A stretch of 64,000 nucleotides of DNA, from contig CM031879.1 in the NCBI GenBank assembly GCA_018697195.1, positions 30,336,834 through 30,400,833 of the forward strand. Direction: 5' to 3'. The first letter of the stretch is position 1. Every line of letters begins with the position of its first letter. Source of the stretch: Certhia americana (taxonomy: Eukaryota; Chordata; Aves; Passeriformes; Certhiidae). The position numbers and the translations under genes were made by a program. Shown here in pieces: positions 53,638 to 64,000 of the stretch. The notes below the pieces were generated by a model that saw nothing but the letters and a program-made list of their open reading frames with translations, did no database searches and was not told the DNA's origin.

Positions 53638-55576
53638 GTTGTCTTGATAGAAAATAAAAAGTGGTGAAGTGAATTACTCTGTATTACCTGTGAGTGACAC
53701 TTGAAGTTGTCTGTTATTTTTACAGAATTTATTGTGTACAGAAGTTTCTACTACTGAGATGCAGAGCTTCTCATATCCCCAAAAAGCAAGTCATATTTTA
53801 AGCTTTGTGAGCCAAGTCCACTAATTGACTTGAAAACAAGAACTGAGAGCTTAAACTTAATGTTGTATTGGGAATCAATAGAATCATTGGTTTACGCAGT
53901 TTGTTATCTGCAGCCCACTTGCTGAATGTCTGTGCTGCTATACACTGTATTAATTGTATCCTTTTTTAAGATCAAAGTTTAGAACCACAAACACATGTTT
54001 ACAAAACTTCATCCATTAGCAATGAAGTCAGGCGAGGATGAAGGCCCACTGATAGCTGGAACCCTGCCACCTCAGCAAGCTTTACAATATCCTGCATTAA
54101 CTTATATCACAAGCAGTAAGATATAAATCAGTATTACAAGTGCCTGGGTTTTATTAGAGAAGGTAAGTCATTCATCACTATCTCCAGTGCTTTTTCTGTT
54201 TACCAGGTGGTTTAAAATTTAAAGATCCTCAGGCACGGTCCAGGACAGAGGTACTTGGAAATAATTCTTTACCTGCTGATAAAGCTTAAAACAAACCCCC
54301 AGATTTAATATTAACACGAATTTTCCAAGAATGTGACTTAAGTTTAAGATACTGTTCCATTATGAAAAATAATTGATTCACATGAAGCACTGGTAGTCCC
54401 AGAAAGAGTCTTACTCTTGTCTCTCTTGGGTAATTCTTAAAGCTCTGCTTCAAATGGCACACTGTATGCTTTGATGTCTCTATTTGTTCCACCTAATGTC
54501 TGTCAAGTGCCACAGACGGACTGAACTCTGGAATAGGAGATCTTTCACTGAGTAACTGCACTTATGCAATGCAAAATGTAAAGCACAGAGGCATGAGTGG
54601 CTCTGGGTGAACTTTTGGTAGAGTAAGCTGTTGATGTTCCTGCTACAGTCTGATGAGCAAGGAAGCTGTTTTCCAGCACCATGGATTGAGAAATATTTCC
54701 CCCAAAAGTTCCATTTCCCCAAAACATAATCTCTGTATAAATTCAATTTTGGCACAGAGATAACTTTCAGTGTCTCAAACACTGTTCTTATCTGTCAAGC
54801 CGTGGTGTGTGTGGTGTGGGAACTTGTCAAAGTCCTTTCTAAACTTGAAAATACTAACACAGAAATTTATTCCTGAAGTGGTTGGAAACCTTCTTCTTGT
54901 TGTCCTGTTAAATTTTCTCTCATTAAATGCAGCCATTAGATCTACAGCTCTCCCTAACACTTATGTTTTATTTCCTTGCCACTCCCCCTGGAATTTTACA
55001 TTCCAGCTCTTAGAGAAACCATGAATGTCATCATCAGTCGCTCTGAGCTCCTGGGAGTTTTACATATTCGATATGATTTTCATATAATTTTATCTGTATT
55101 TCAATACCATCATCCTCACTGATAATCCTGACAAAAATACTTCCTTAGCTTTGTACTACCATGTTTTCGTAAAAGCCTTGCTTCCATCTTTTTTTTGCAG
55201 TGCACATATTAGCACTTTTTAGTGTTGTTTGTAACAGCTACGTGCCGCTAGATTCTATGTGCTAATTAGCTAATAATGCCTAATAGCTTATATTACTTAA
55301 CTGGCAGCCTAAGATACATTGCTGGTGTTAGTCACACAATGTGGCTGGGTGTAATGATTTGGGCACAAGAAGGGGGCTAGGTATACAGCTGCAGGCATTA
55401 CACATACACCAGCCAGATCTACAAGAACGAACTCTTTTGTTTTCAAACCTTTGTAACCAGCACCCCAGCCCTAAATTCCCAAATAAAATTTGATTCCTTG
55501 AAATCTCTGTACAAACCTGAAGACAGAGAGAACCAGGCTATGTAATGCAATGTGCGACCTTTTTATTTCATTATTT

Positions 55577-55600
55577 TGTGTGTGTGTGCGTGCGTGTGTG
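55577..55600 (+). repeat. (TG)n repeat with GC interruptions
   Basis: About 24 bases of GT repeats with two CG-containing interruptions, some 200 bases upstream of the USP15 CpG island. Confidence 0.88.
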
Positions 55601-55993
55601 AAATGCCAAGCAACAGGTTGCACTGTCCGTACAGGATCCAGGCAAGAGCGACTGAAACACAACAAATTATCCTTTGGTTTCTGCGAAGCTCTGGAAAAGC
55701 TAATGCGAATCACACAGACGATTTGAACCCACCACAGACGGTGTCATAGAATGAACTAAGGTGACCCAACCCACTCCTCCGGTAGCTTGCTAAGGGATCC
55801 AATTACGCACACGCTGCCGGGAAGGCACTGAGGGAAATGCCCGGCCCTTGCCGGGGGCGGGCGGGACGGCACAGAGCACACAGGGACAGAGACCTCCGGG
55901 CCGCCAGGGGGCGCCGCACCGCCCGGGCCCGCTCCGGCCGCCGCCCCGCGGCTGAGGGGAAGGGCGGGGCCGCGGCCGCCCCCCGCAGGCGTC

Positions 55994-56009
55994 ACTCCCA
56001 GCATGCAGC
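55994..56009 (+). promoter_or_regulatory. ZNF143/Staf-like site
   Basis: The string ACTCCCAGCATGCAGC matches the CCCAGCATGC core of the ZNF143/Staf binding motif, which is common just upstream of the start sites of housekeeping genes. It lies about 50 bases before the USP15 ATG. It also contains an ATG (56003-56005) that is out of frame with USP15. Confidence 0.6.
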
Positions 56010-56054
56010 GCGGCGCGCTCCTGCCCCTGCCGCCGCTGCCGCTGCCGGGCGGAG

Positions 56055-56064
56055 AAGATGGCGG
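56055..56064 (+). promoter_or_regulatory. YY1-like motif over the USP15 start codon
   Basis: AAGATGGCGG is the classic YY1 motif, often found just downstream of TATA-less start sites and overlapping the initiator ATG. Its second codon, Ala-GCG, is part of both the motif and the conserved protein start, so this site is under two constraints at once. Confidence 0.65.
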
Positions 56065-56146
56065 AGGGAGGCGCGGCGGATCTGGAGACACAGCGCACGG
56101 ACGTCGCGGCGCTGCTCAAAACCGCCCTCCGCAAGGGCGACACCTG
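56058..56146 (+). CDS. USP15: USP15 first coding exon (ubiquitin C-terminal hydrolase 15), partial gene
   Basis: USP15 is a cysteine deubiquitinase that removes ubiquitin from signalling proteins, with known roles in TGF-beta/SMAD, COP9-signalosome and RIG-I/TRIM25 pathways. This exon encodes 29 codons plus two bases: MAEGGAADLE at the start, an LLKTALRKGDT end, then TG of a split Trp codon. From memory this matches the vertebrate USP15 N-terminus, which continues with Trp-Tyr into the DUSP domain; human differs by a few conservative changes (Asp10, Ser14, Ile16, Thr18, Ser23). The exon ends at a strong donor, TG/GTAAGG, so the intron is phase 2. The ATG lies in a purine-rich context inside a CpG island and is chosen because the protein matches from its first residue. 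The UBL and catalytic domains lie in later exons beyond the window. Identity is sure; the exact transcription start is not visible. Confidence 0.93.
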
Positions 56147-59100
56147 GTAAGGGAGGAGCGGGGGGGCTCGGGCGCACTGTCTCGGGCGGCGCCCCCCGCC
56201 CGTGGAGCCGCTTGGCAGCCGGGCGGACCGACCTCCTTCCCCTCGCCACCCCCCCCCCAGCCGTTCCCGGGGGCGGCTCGACGTCCCTCCCGCTGCCGGG
56301 AAAGTGGAGGCGGGTGAGAAGGGCAGGCAGGCAGTGCTGTTGCCCGCGCTTCCCGCCGCTCGGTTCCCGCAGCTCCTGGCAGGCGGGGAGCGGCCGCCTG
56401 GGTGCGGCGGGGCCTCGGCCTGGCCGGGCTGCGGGCGGCAGCAGCGGGGTCAGCGCCCTGCGCGGAGCGGCGGCACCGCACCGCGCTTCGCTCGGCTGCG
56501 CCCACAACACTGAGGCGCGGCAGAAGAGCTCTGCTACCTGGCGTTTCTGCCATTATCCGGGCGGAAATGGCCCCGACTTCACCCTCACGTTATCAGAAAT
56601 GCTATCTGTACCCTGGCCTCGGTGCCCTGATGCCCGTCCGCGGCTGTGGCAAGCCTTCAGTTTTAATTTTTTTGCGACTGTAAACATCTTAGCTTCCTAA
56701 GAAAGAGACCTTGAAGGTGCGAACGGACCCTTGTGATACCTTTTCGACAATGAACGCTTGAAAAATGTGTTTTTCTGGTCAGGCAGAAAATATTCCTTAG
56801 TGTGTCATACAAATTGTCAACACAGTTATCCACGGTTGAAAAGAATTATTTTTAAAAAGCACCTCTTTTTGGCATGTATTTGGTAATTGAGCTTCTAATT
56901 GTAGCTCTGTAAGGGAAATGGGCCTTTTTTTTAGGAGGGGCAAAAATAAGGAACTGATACTTTTTCCACGACTCAACAGCTTCATCTCTTCCTGTGTGAA
57001 ACTGTCCCCCAAAGACAAAGGCTGAAGCATTAACTTACAGAAATTTAACTATGAATACACAGAAGTAGAACTAGCCCACCTCATTTCAGCTGTCATCACT
57101 CACTGTTCCAGTTCTATAAAAGACTATATTTAACAGTGTTGATACTGCAGCATGTGTCAGAAGCATACATTCTGATGCATTATTCAAATACTGCTGAGTA
57201 TATGTTCAGTTTTGGCATACGAACAGACTGCTCTTGAAACTGGAAAAGTGTAAGAAACTAGAAAAAGGAAATGAATTCACGTAGTAGTGTTGAAAATGAC
57301 CGGCGGTAGTGAAAAGTTTGCTCAGGCTTGATGTCTTTCAAGAGTTTTTTTATTGTTCTGTTGGGTAGTTCCCAGTTACTAAAACAATGTTTCAAGCAGT
57401 TAACATTGTTCAAAGTGATAGTACTTTTTTAGCTAGTTGACAGCATGACCAAAACAGTAAGTTTATTGTGGTGTTTACTTTTTTAGTACGTTCGATATTT
57501 TAATATGGAAGAACCAGTTATGTGGGAAAAACTTCTAAATGTTCTGTGAAAATGTCTCTAGCTATTGACAGTCTAGTGATTGACACTGATATAAGTCAAA
57601 TGTTTCAAAACTGAGTAAGCTACAGCCAAGTCCCTTTAAATTTTACTCATGAACTGTAAAATCGAGCTGCGTAAATGTATTTGCTTGTGCATTCACAGGA
57701 TTTATACTTTGACTGTGCAGCTATCTTCACAAATTAAAGGGTATGTTTAGTCCTAATGCTTTTTTAGACATATTTTGTCAATGGCTTTTTGATCTTTTGG
57801 GACATTAGTAAGGAAACAACAGTTGAAGTGCTGTAAGCCATCATTCAGAATTGCATTGATTCAGTAGTAAATACTTCTGAAAAAAATTTGAGCAGTGCCA
57901 TAATAGCTTATTCTGTTTGAGCTTTAAAACACCCAAATGCACTCCTTTTGAAAATGTTGGCTTGTACATAGAAAGTGTTTTCCCTGCTCTTCAGAATTTA
58001 GAGTGGAGATAACAATAAGCTACATATGGAAAGTATAAAGCTTTGGGGGTTTTCTCTAAGAAAAAGGCAGCTAAAGAACAGGGCAGAGAGAGGCAAATCT
58101 TAGACTATAAAGTGTCTGATGAATTTCTTCATTAGTTCTTCATGTACACTGCAGAGAGAAAGAAAACTGACTTGAAATGCAACATTTTTAGAATTAAGTA
58201 TTGGAAGAAGAATTGCTAGAGTTAGAAACCAGTTGGATAGGGGGTTTAGTAAGCTGTAGAGTTTGTTCCATTAGATGTTTTTAATGGTGGCTTGGGGATG
58301 ATATGCATTAAGCTGCATTGCTCCAATGGACAGACAAGGTTAGTGTCTTTAAACTGCTTCAGCTGCAGGGATAAGATTTTGGGCTAGTTTATCCCAGTGG
58401 TCTTTTTTGCATTCTTTATGGCCAGTTAATTGTTAAACTCTGAGAGATGAGGATTCTTCAGTTTCTCCATTTATTTTTTCAGACATAAGTTAAATAAACA
58501 TCAGATTTTTCCAAGGAAGAACTTCCTTTGTTTATCAGTTCTTTTGAATAATGTCATCTACTTTCATTAATAAAGTCAGTATAAAAACTACACTTTTGTT
58601 CCACAGAATTTGAATTAATATTTGAAGTTTTACTTCTTACAGTATTGTCCAAAAGATCTTTAGGTTCTGTGGTTGAAAGACCTAGACTTCTGTTTAGGAA
58701 AGGACAAAATGCTGCATTTCATTTTATATCTCACAGTTTTAGCATCCAATACACTTACATCCCAGTATTTTGAAATTCTACTGGTGCTTGACAAGTGAGG
58801 AGAATTCATTGTCTGAGGAGATTTTACCCTGTCATTTAGAATGACAAAAATTATTGGTTGTTCCAGCTGCAAGCAAATCTGAACTCACTCAGTGTCTTCT
58901 ACTCTCAGAAATTGAAGAGCTGTTGATGTTCATCAGATTTTTAGGCACAGTATAATTTGTGTGACCTACTGGTCTTGATGATGTCATTTGATGCCTTTGT
59001 ACCTGCAATGATATTCTTGAGAACCTTGCCAAGTTTTTCTGTTTTTACAGTACCACGGAAGTACAGTTTTCAATACTGAAAGTTATCGATCTTGGAACAG

Positions 59101-60529
59101 TTTTGTTGTAGAGGGGAAGATCATCAGTTTTTATATGTCGCTTTTTGGGTGATTTCTCTGTAATTCCTTCCCCATTTTAAAGTGTGATTTCTTGATTTTA
59201 CCTTTAAAACCACCTTCTGTCCTGACTTCCCAGTAGTTGCTGTTCTTTTGTGGCTTAGTCAGAGATGTTGTCAGTAGCTCAAATATGATATTGCCAATGC
59301 TTTCGTGCTCTTGGCTACCTCTTGCACACACCATCCCTCCATGGTCTAGGATATTTCTCACCTTTAGGTATCACCTGCTAATAAATGTTTTACTTAAAGT
59401 GCCTGATAATGACTTAAAGGTAGCTAACAGTTCAGCAATCACTTTTACCACTTTTTCTCTCTTCCTCCCAGTGTTTCCCCACTGTACTTCTTTCATCTAT
59501 TGCTTGCCATAACAATTTGGGGTCTGATGAGAATCTAGAAGTTACTTGGATAAGAACTGGGGAGTTACAGTGGGCAAAACCTGTCACACAGAGTTATTTT
59601 AATGGCTAAGGGAACAAATGCAATCATTAGATGTTTGAACAGGGAATACCAAGTAGCAGTAGAAATATGTACTGTATACAGAATATATTAGTGAAACCAT
59701 TCTACTGTCAAGTTCTGGTGTCCACATGTGACAGGAGGTGTTCATTTAGAATGAGTTCACACATCTCAAAATTTAATAGGCAAAGCAGAAGCCTTGTCTT
59801 TCAGAGAAGAGCATGGAGAACCTCTGTCTGTTTTGCTAGAATTTTGAGTTGTATGCTGAAATAGTTATGTAAGAAGAAAATGTGTTCTAGGGTAAGGATT
59901 TTTAGATGAGCAGATAAAGATTCAAGACACTATGTAAACTGAAGCTGGTCAGGTTTAGGCCAGAAGGAAGATATTGATTTTCAGCCCTGTTAGCCAACAA
60001 ATTTTGGTGCCATTCATTGCTTCACAAGAGTGATGAGATAGATTCTTACCCTCTCCTTGGTTTTTAAGACTTGCAAATTAGTCAAACCACAGACATATAG
60101 AATTTTTAGTTTTCAGATGTGTCTGATACACATCACTTCTGAAGTTCTGCTGAGTCTAGGTAGGGTACTGTTGTTGTCCATACAGTCCATTTCTTGGACA
60201 CTGAAAGAAATATTCTTTTCTTAACCTGTGGGAGTTCATTGCCTTTTCAGTTGCAATACTTGGTCACTGAGGAGAGTAAGTAAAAATGAAGTGGGGTAAA
60301 AATCCTTCCCAGTGAGTGATCAATAGATATGGTAAGTTCAGCCTTAAAGGGTTTTTCCTCCAGAAGTGAATTTTGCCACTGAACATATGAGCATTTTAAT
60401 TCTGGCTGCAGTGAAAACTCATGAATCTTGATGAACAGACATCTGCAGCCCTGCTTAAAAACCCTGCAGTGCCCATCATTGATGACAGCCTTGATGCAGA
60501 ACTGCTTAGCTTTTGCACTGTGGTCTTGT

Positions 60530-60640
60530 AAGAGATTGCTGAGTTGGAAGGGACCCTCAAACATCAAGTCCCACTCAGCCCTGCACAGGACATCACCAAG
60601 ATTCAGGCCATGTACCTTTTCCTCAGCACTGTCTTCTCAG
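60530..60640 (-). mobile_element. CR1 LINE 3'-end fragment, short
   Basis: The string 'gagttggaagggaccctcaa' at 60541 followed by 'aagtcccactcagccctgcacaggacatcaccaag' is the 3' end of a CR1 in minus orientation. Only about 110 bases remain. It lies in USP15 intron 1, antisense to the gene. Confidence 0.8.
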
Positions 60641-61846
60641 TGTTTTCCACATTTCATCAGCCATCATTGTGTTTTACATGAGCAGAACCTAGACAGAATG
60701 TTAATGGAAAATTTTATTTGATTTCACTGAGGGCATGATGAGATGTTATGGACCTTCACTAAAGTAATATTTGGAATGATATTCTAAATTCTTTTGATAA
60801 CGTCATAAAATGAGAAACAAGGAACACTATATCAGTGTTCCAAGGATAGATTAAAGAGTTAGATGATCGTTTTTTTTCAAATGAGTTTTAAGTTGATGAT
60901 TTTGACTTTTAAACCTCGTGGTTGAAGTCTGGTGTCAGGTTTCTCTCACTGCATAAGGAATGGTGCTGCATGTGACCAGTGGTTTACAAAGAATTAAATT
61001 CTTTTGGACAATACTTACAGTGAGTAGGTGCATTTTTCTTCTATTAATTGATTAAGTGTGATGAGAGCATGTTAAAATGATGTTTATTCCAGGCTTTTGT
61101 CTGAAAATTAATTTGTTAGTTTATTTTTTAATGAAAAGTCTTTACTTGAATGGAAAATATCAAAGGGTATACAAAACACTTAAGGTTGTTAATATAATTT
61201 TCACACTGAAATTTTAAAATAAAATTGCACTCCACTAATTGGCTGAATTGTACTTTTTGGTTGGCCTCTTGGTAGTATGGATGAAGAATGTGCTGCTTAG
61301 GCTACTGCAGCACATTATGGGAGTGGAGCATATCACGAGCTTTAGTGAGAATTTGATTAGTTGATTTGAAATCTTGGTGCATTTTGTTGGGCTAAACACT
61401 TATTTCTGAAGAGGAATCTGGAATACTTAGACAGATTTCTTTAAAATGGGAGGTGAACTATATTTTTTTTGTCTTTGAACCCTGCATTTTTTTCTTGTGG
61501 ATTTACCTTTATTTTTAATAAAAAAGTGGTATGGTTTGTGTGATAGAGTAGAATAATTATCACCATTTTGAACTTGAAGAACTTGTTAATTCTGAAAGAA
61601 AATTGAATTTGAAGGCATCTGTTAATTTTGAGTGTATTTGGTCAAGCAGTTTTCATCACCTTATCAAAGTAGAATTACAGATACAAGCCTGTTCTTATGT
61701 TCTTATTTTTATAATTGCAGTTGTGCAAGAACAAAAATCAGTTGCTGTGCCTTTAAGCAGGAGTCCTAATTTGCTTTTTGCAAAACAGTTGTTCCACTTT
61801 GTCCTCTGTATTGCTTAATCTGTACTCATGCACAGTGAGGAGAGTG

Positions 61847-61861
61847 AAAAAAAAAAAAAAA
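61847..61861 (+). repeat. Poly-A tract (15 bases) in USP15 intron 1
   Basis: Uninterrupted A run without other repeat features. Confidence 0.85.
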
Positions 61862-62628
61862 TCCTCACCTATCTCTCTGGACAATTTGCACAGTTTTACT
61901 GTTAAAAGTGAAATAGCTTTTGTTCAGAAGATATGATGTCCCAGCAGTACACAGTGCAGAATCTGTGTCTCTCTGTGAAGTGTCTCTATTGCATATCAAA
62001 GTTTTCTGTTTTGATATTGAATTCAAAGAACTGATGTATCAGTCAATATAAATAAATCTAGGTTACATGTTGTTTAATTCTGTCTATATAAAATGGTCAC
62101 AGGAATGCAGAATGCTTTTGACAGCAGTGGGAAATACCAAGATCTTAGTCCTACTCTTCAGATATTTTTCTGTCAGCGTGGATGTTGAAGTAAAGAATGA
62201 ATGCTGTTGTACTTATGTAATGTTTTTATTATGTTAATTCAGTTTATTACATCAAAATATGCAGTAAATCACAGGTGTACTTGAATTACATTAAGAAGTT
62301 ACAAACCATGAGAGAGTTTTAGAAATCAGTTAGTAAGTTTCCTGCTAGCGCTTTATTTTTTCAGTGAACAATGCCTGTGTAGTCACGCAGCTGTAAAATT
62401 TTAAAACTTCCATAAGCTTAAAACTGATTTTTATTATTTATTTTTATTTAAGAAATGAAGCTGTATTTGCAAGTGTTGTAATACCTTCAGTTTTTTGTAT
62501 TGTAAGTTAATGTGTAAAGGCTGTAAATAATCCTATTTTGGGTTGCCTTGAGTCTCTACAGTTGATCATTGGTCATACATAAGGATACAGTCTTTCCTGG
62601 TAAATTTAATTGGGTGGCCCAGTTTTAT

Positions 62629-62763
62629 TGGGTTTGCATGGCACGGTGTTGGTAGTAGGGTTGCTACAAGGGTGGCTTTTAGGAGAAGCTGCCAGAAGCT
62701 TCCCCTGCCTCACAGAGCCAGTGCCAGCCAGCTCCAGATGGACTGACCACTGGCCAAGGCCAA
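62629..62763 (+). mobile_element. LTR fragment (avian endogenous retrovirus, probably ERVL type)
   Basis: The sequence 'ggtttgcatggcacggtg' with 'aggagaagctgccagaagct', 'agagccagtgccagccagct' and 'actggccaaggcc' matches, from memory, the U3 start of a common bird ERV LTR. It begins with TG at 62629 and is cut off by the neighbouring CR1 piece at about 62763. No retroviral coding sequence is present. The family name is uncertain. Confidence 0.6.
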
Positions 62764-63060
62764 ATATCCCAGATTGAAAGGGACCCATAAGGGACATGGA
62801 ACCAACTTCCTGCTCTTTGCAGGACTGCCTAAAGCCAAACCATATGGCTGAGAGTGTCTTCCAGATGATCTTTGAACTGCCTGGCTTGGTGCTGTGACCA
62901 CTTCCCAAGGGAGACTATTCCAGTGGCCAGCCATTCTCTCAGGCTTTTCATGATGTCAAGTATGAACTTCCCCTGTTGCATCTTCATTCCATTTCCTCAT
63001 GTTTTAGTCCATTATCTGGCATTCCAGAGGACTCTGAGAATATAAATTGTCCCTTCTATA
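62764..63060 (-). mobile_element. CR1 LINE 3'-end fragment
   Basis: Minus-strand CR1 with the 'gattgaaagggacccataag' tail at 62772, then 'tgctctttgcaggactgcct', 'ctgagagtgtcttccagatg', 'ggcttggtgctgtgaccact' and 'gcatcttcattccatttcct' blocks in the family order. The upstream limit is blurred near 63060. It abuts an LTR fragment on its low-coordinate side, antisense to USP15. Confidence 0.82.
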
Positions 63061-64000
63061 TGATAATCCACTTCAGACAGGCAAGAAACATTCTACAGAA
63101 GAAAGCAGATATATTTTACAAAGCAATCTGAAGCTCTACTCAGAAGTAAATACTGGGTAATGAAGTAGGCCAGACTTGAACTGAGAACATATTCACGTGT
63201 TTTATAGTTTTTGATTCTACTTGCATGAAGAAAATTTAAAGTTTACAAAATATAACCAAGAAAAAAGTCCTAAAGCTAATTAACTGTACAAATACTTCCA
63301 GTATTGTTAATACTGAAAATTCCATATTTGAGTGTAATTTTCAGCAAATGGTACATGCATATTTTTGCTTACTTGTGGTGAAAGTTTGGGACTATTCCAG
63401 TGTTCTGTGTTAAAAACCAGCTGGCTCTGACTTGGTTGTACTATTTTCTTCAAACAATTTGAGGTTACTGATTTCTCTGAAGTATCTATAAAGGTCAGGT
63501 ATGTGCAGTTTTAGAGTTAATCAGTTCATTTGATTAGCAGTTGTCTTAGTTTTTAAGGTTTGCCCCTCAAAGCAGAATATGTAGAAATTTGAGGCTGTTC
63601 TTGACTTTAATCTTTATTCAAATCCTACAGATTTGTTTTACCTCAGAAGATGGGTTGGTTATCCTGCTCACTATCTAAACTGATGACATGCCAGAGAGAA
63701 AAGTTTGTGTTTTCTGGTCAAGTGGAATCTTGATTCTTGATTCTATCAGATAACAAACATTTTCTTAATCATAATTTTAAAAAATGGATAGGCCATGCAT
63801 TTTAACTTTGATGGGGAGTTCTGGGGTAGCCTTGGTCAGGTCCACAGTTTAAAAAACTACTGTAGCGTTAGACTCATTTAGAACTCCTTCCTGCATTAGG
63901 TAATAGTAACAAAAATAAAGGCAAAATGTTGTATCAAGTTTAATATACATATATTTTAGTCTCAGTTTTACTAATGCATGATATGCTATTTTTGTATCTG

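Larger units (their letters stand above)
37541..55789. other. Intergenic region between the two CpG islands
   Basis: About 18 kb without recognisable exons. It holds a CR1 fragment (41.4-42.2 kb), a solo LTR with target duplication (44.4 kb), a probable minus-strand LTR (45.8-46.2 kb), an LTR at 53.1-53.6 kb and simple repeats. The remainder is AT-rich and featureless to the eye. In mammals some long TAFA2 transcripts start close to or inside USP15, so part of this could also be transcribed on the minus strand; nothing in the sequence proves that. Confidence 0.6.
55790..56560 (+). promoter_or_regulatory. USP15: CpG-island promoter of USP15 with 5' UTR
   Basis: A sharply bounded GC- and CpG-rich block starts after AT-rich DNA and ends in the first few hundred bases of intron 1. 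It carries GC boxes (Sp1/KLF type) near 55850 and at 55961-55970, a ZNF143/Staf-like CCCAGCATGC core at 55997-56006, and a YY1-like AAGATGGCGG at 56055-56064 that spans the start codon. No TATA box is seen. This is the usual build of a broadly expressed, dispersed-start promoter, which fits USP15. Transcription probably starts within roughly 60 bases upstream of the ATG, but the sequence alone cannot fix it. Confidence 0.8.
56147..64000 (+). other. USP15: USP15 intron 1, 5' part
   Basis: The intron begins with GTAAGG at 56147. No acceptor followed by the conserved exon-2 peptide (starting Tyr-Leu-Val-Asp) was seen on the + strand, so the intron runs past the window end. Apart from the CpG-rich first 400 bases, a CR1 fragment near 60.5 kb, an LTR/CR1 composite at 62.6-63.1 kb and a short poly-A tract at 61847-61861, it is unremarkable AT-rich DNA. 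Open frames at 57-62 kb show no protein character. Confidence 0.8.

Noticed and set aside
55837..56700. 287-codon plus-strand open frame across the USP15 CpG island
   Set aside because: It is Arg/Ala/Pro/Gly-rich as expected from any GC-rich frame, runs across the real exon-1 donor into intron, and is out of frame with USP15.
62606..62908. 100-codon minus-strand open frame
   Set aside because: It covers an LTR/CR1 junction; only repeat-derived sequence is present.

Overview
This window looks like bird nuclear DNA, most likely from a songbird or a close relative. It is AT-rich, almost free of coding sequence, broken by two short and very GC-rich CpG islands, and littered with degenerate CR1 LINE fragments and solo LTRs of endogenous retroviruses. 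It has no bacterial-style gene packing: nearly every open reading frame over 60 codons lacks protein character, lies antisense to a repeat, or is a CpG-island artefact.

The only coding sequence I can identify is the first coding exon of USP15 (ubiquitin-specific protease 15) on the + strand, 56058-56146. It encodes the conserved N-terminus just before the DUSP domain and ends at a strong splice donor that splits a Trp codon. It sits in a CpG-island promoter (about 55790-56560) with GC boxes, a ZNF143/Staf-like motif and a YY1-like motif spanning the ATG. The rest of the window, 56147-64000, is the start of a large USP15 intron 1.

A second, larger CpG island (about 35570-37540) lies about 19 kb upstream. 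In vertebrates the gene next to USP15 on this side, in divergent orientation, is TAFA2 (FAM19A2), which has a very long first intron. The island carries a consensus CCAAT box and two good splice donors on the minus strand, so I read it as the likely TAFA2 promoter and untranslated first exon, with 1-36100 as TAFA2 intron. This is inference from gene order and motifs; no TAFA2 coding exon was found.

Layout: 1-36.1 kb, inferred TAFA2 intron with CR1 copies at 2.2-3.3, 8.8 and 21.4-21.9 kb, an LTR at 16.7-17.2 kb and a 1.07-kb LTR at 28.2-29.3 kb. 35.6-37.5 kb, CpG island 1. 37.5-55.8 kb, intergenic DNA with a CR1 reverse-transcriptase-region fragment at 41.4-42.2 kb, a 336-bp solo LTR with a perfect 6-bp target duplication at 44.4 kb, a probable minus-strand LTR at 45.8 kb and another LTR at 53.1-53.6 kb. 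55.8-56.6 kb, CpG island 2 with USP15 exon 1. 56.1-64 kb, USP15 intron 1 with CR1 and LTR fragments.

I found no CRISPR array, tRNA, rRNA or novel multi-gene system. The points most worth a second look are the promoter architecture of the two islands, an out-of-frame upstream ATG at USP15, the well-delimited solo LTRs (one with a 102-bp internal duplication), and two near-perfect palindromic structures in unique DNA.
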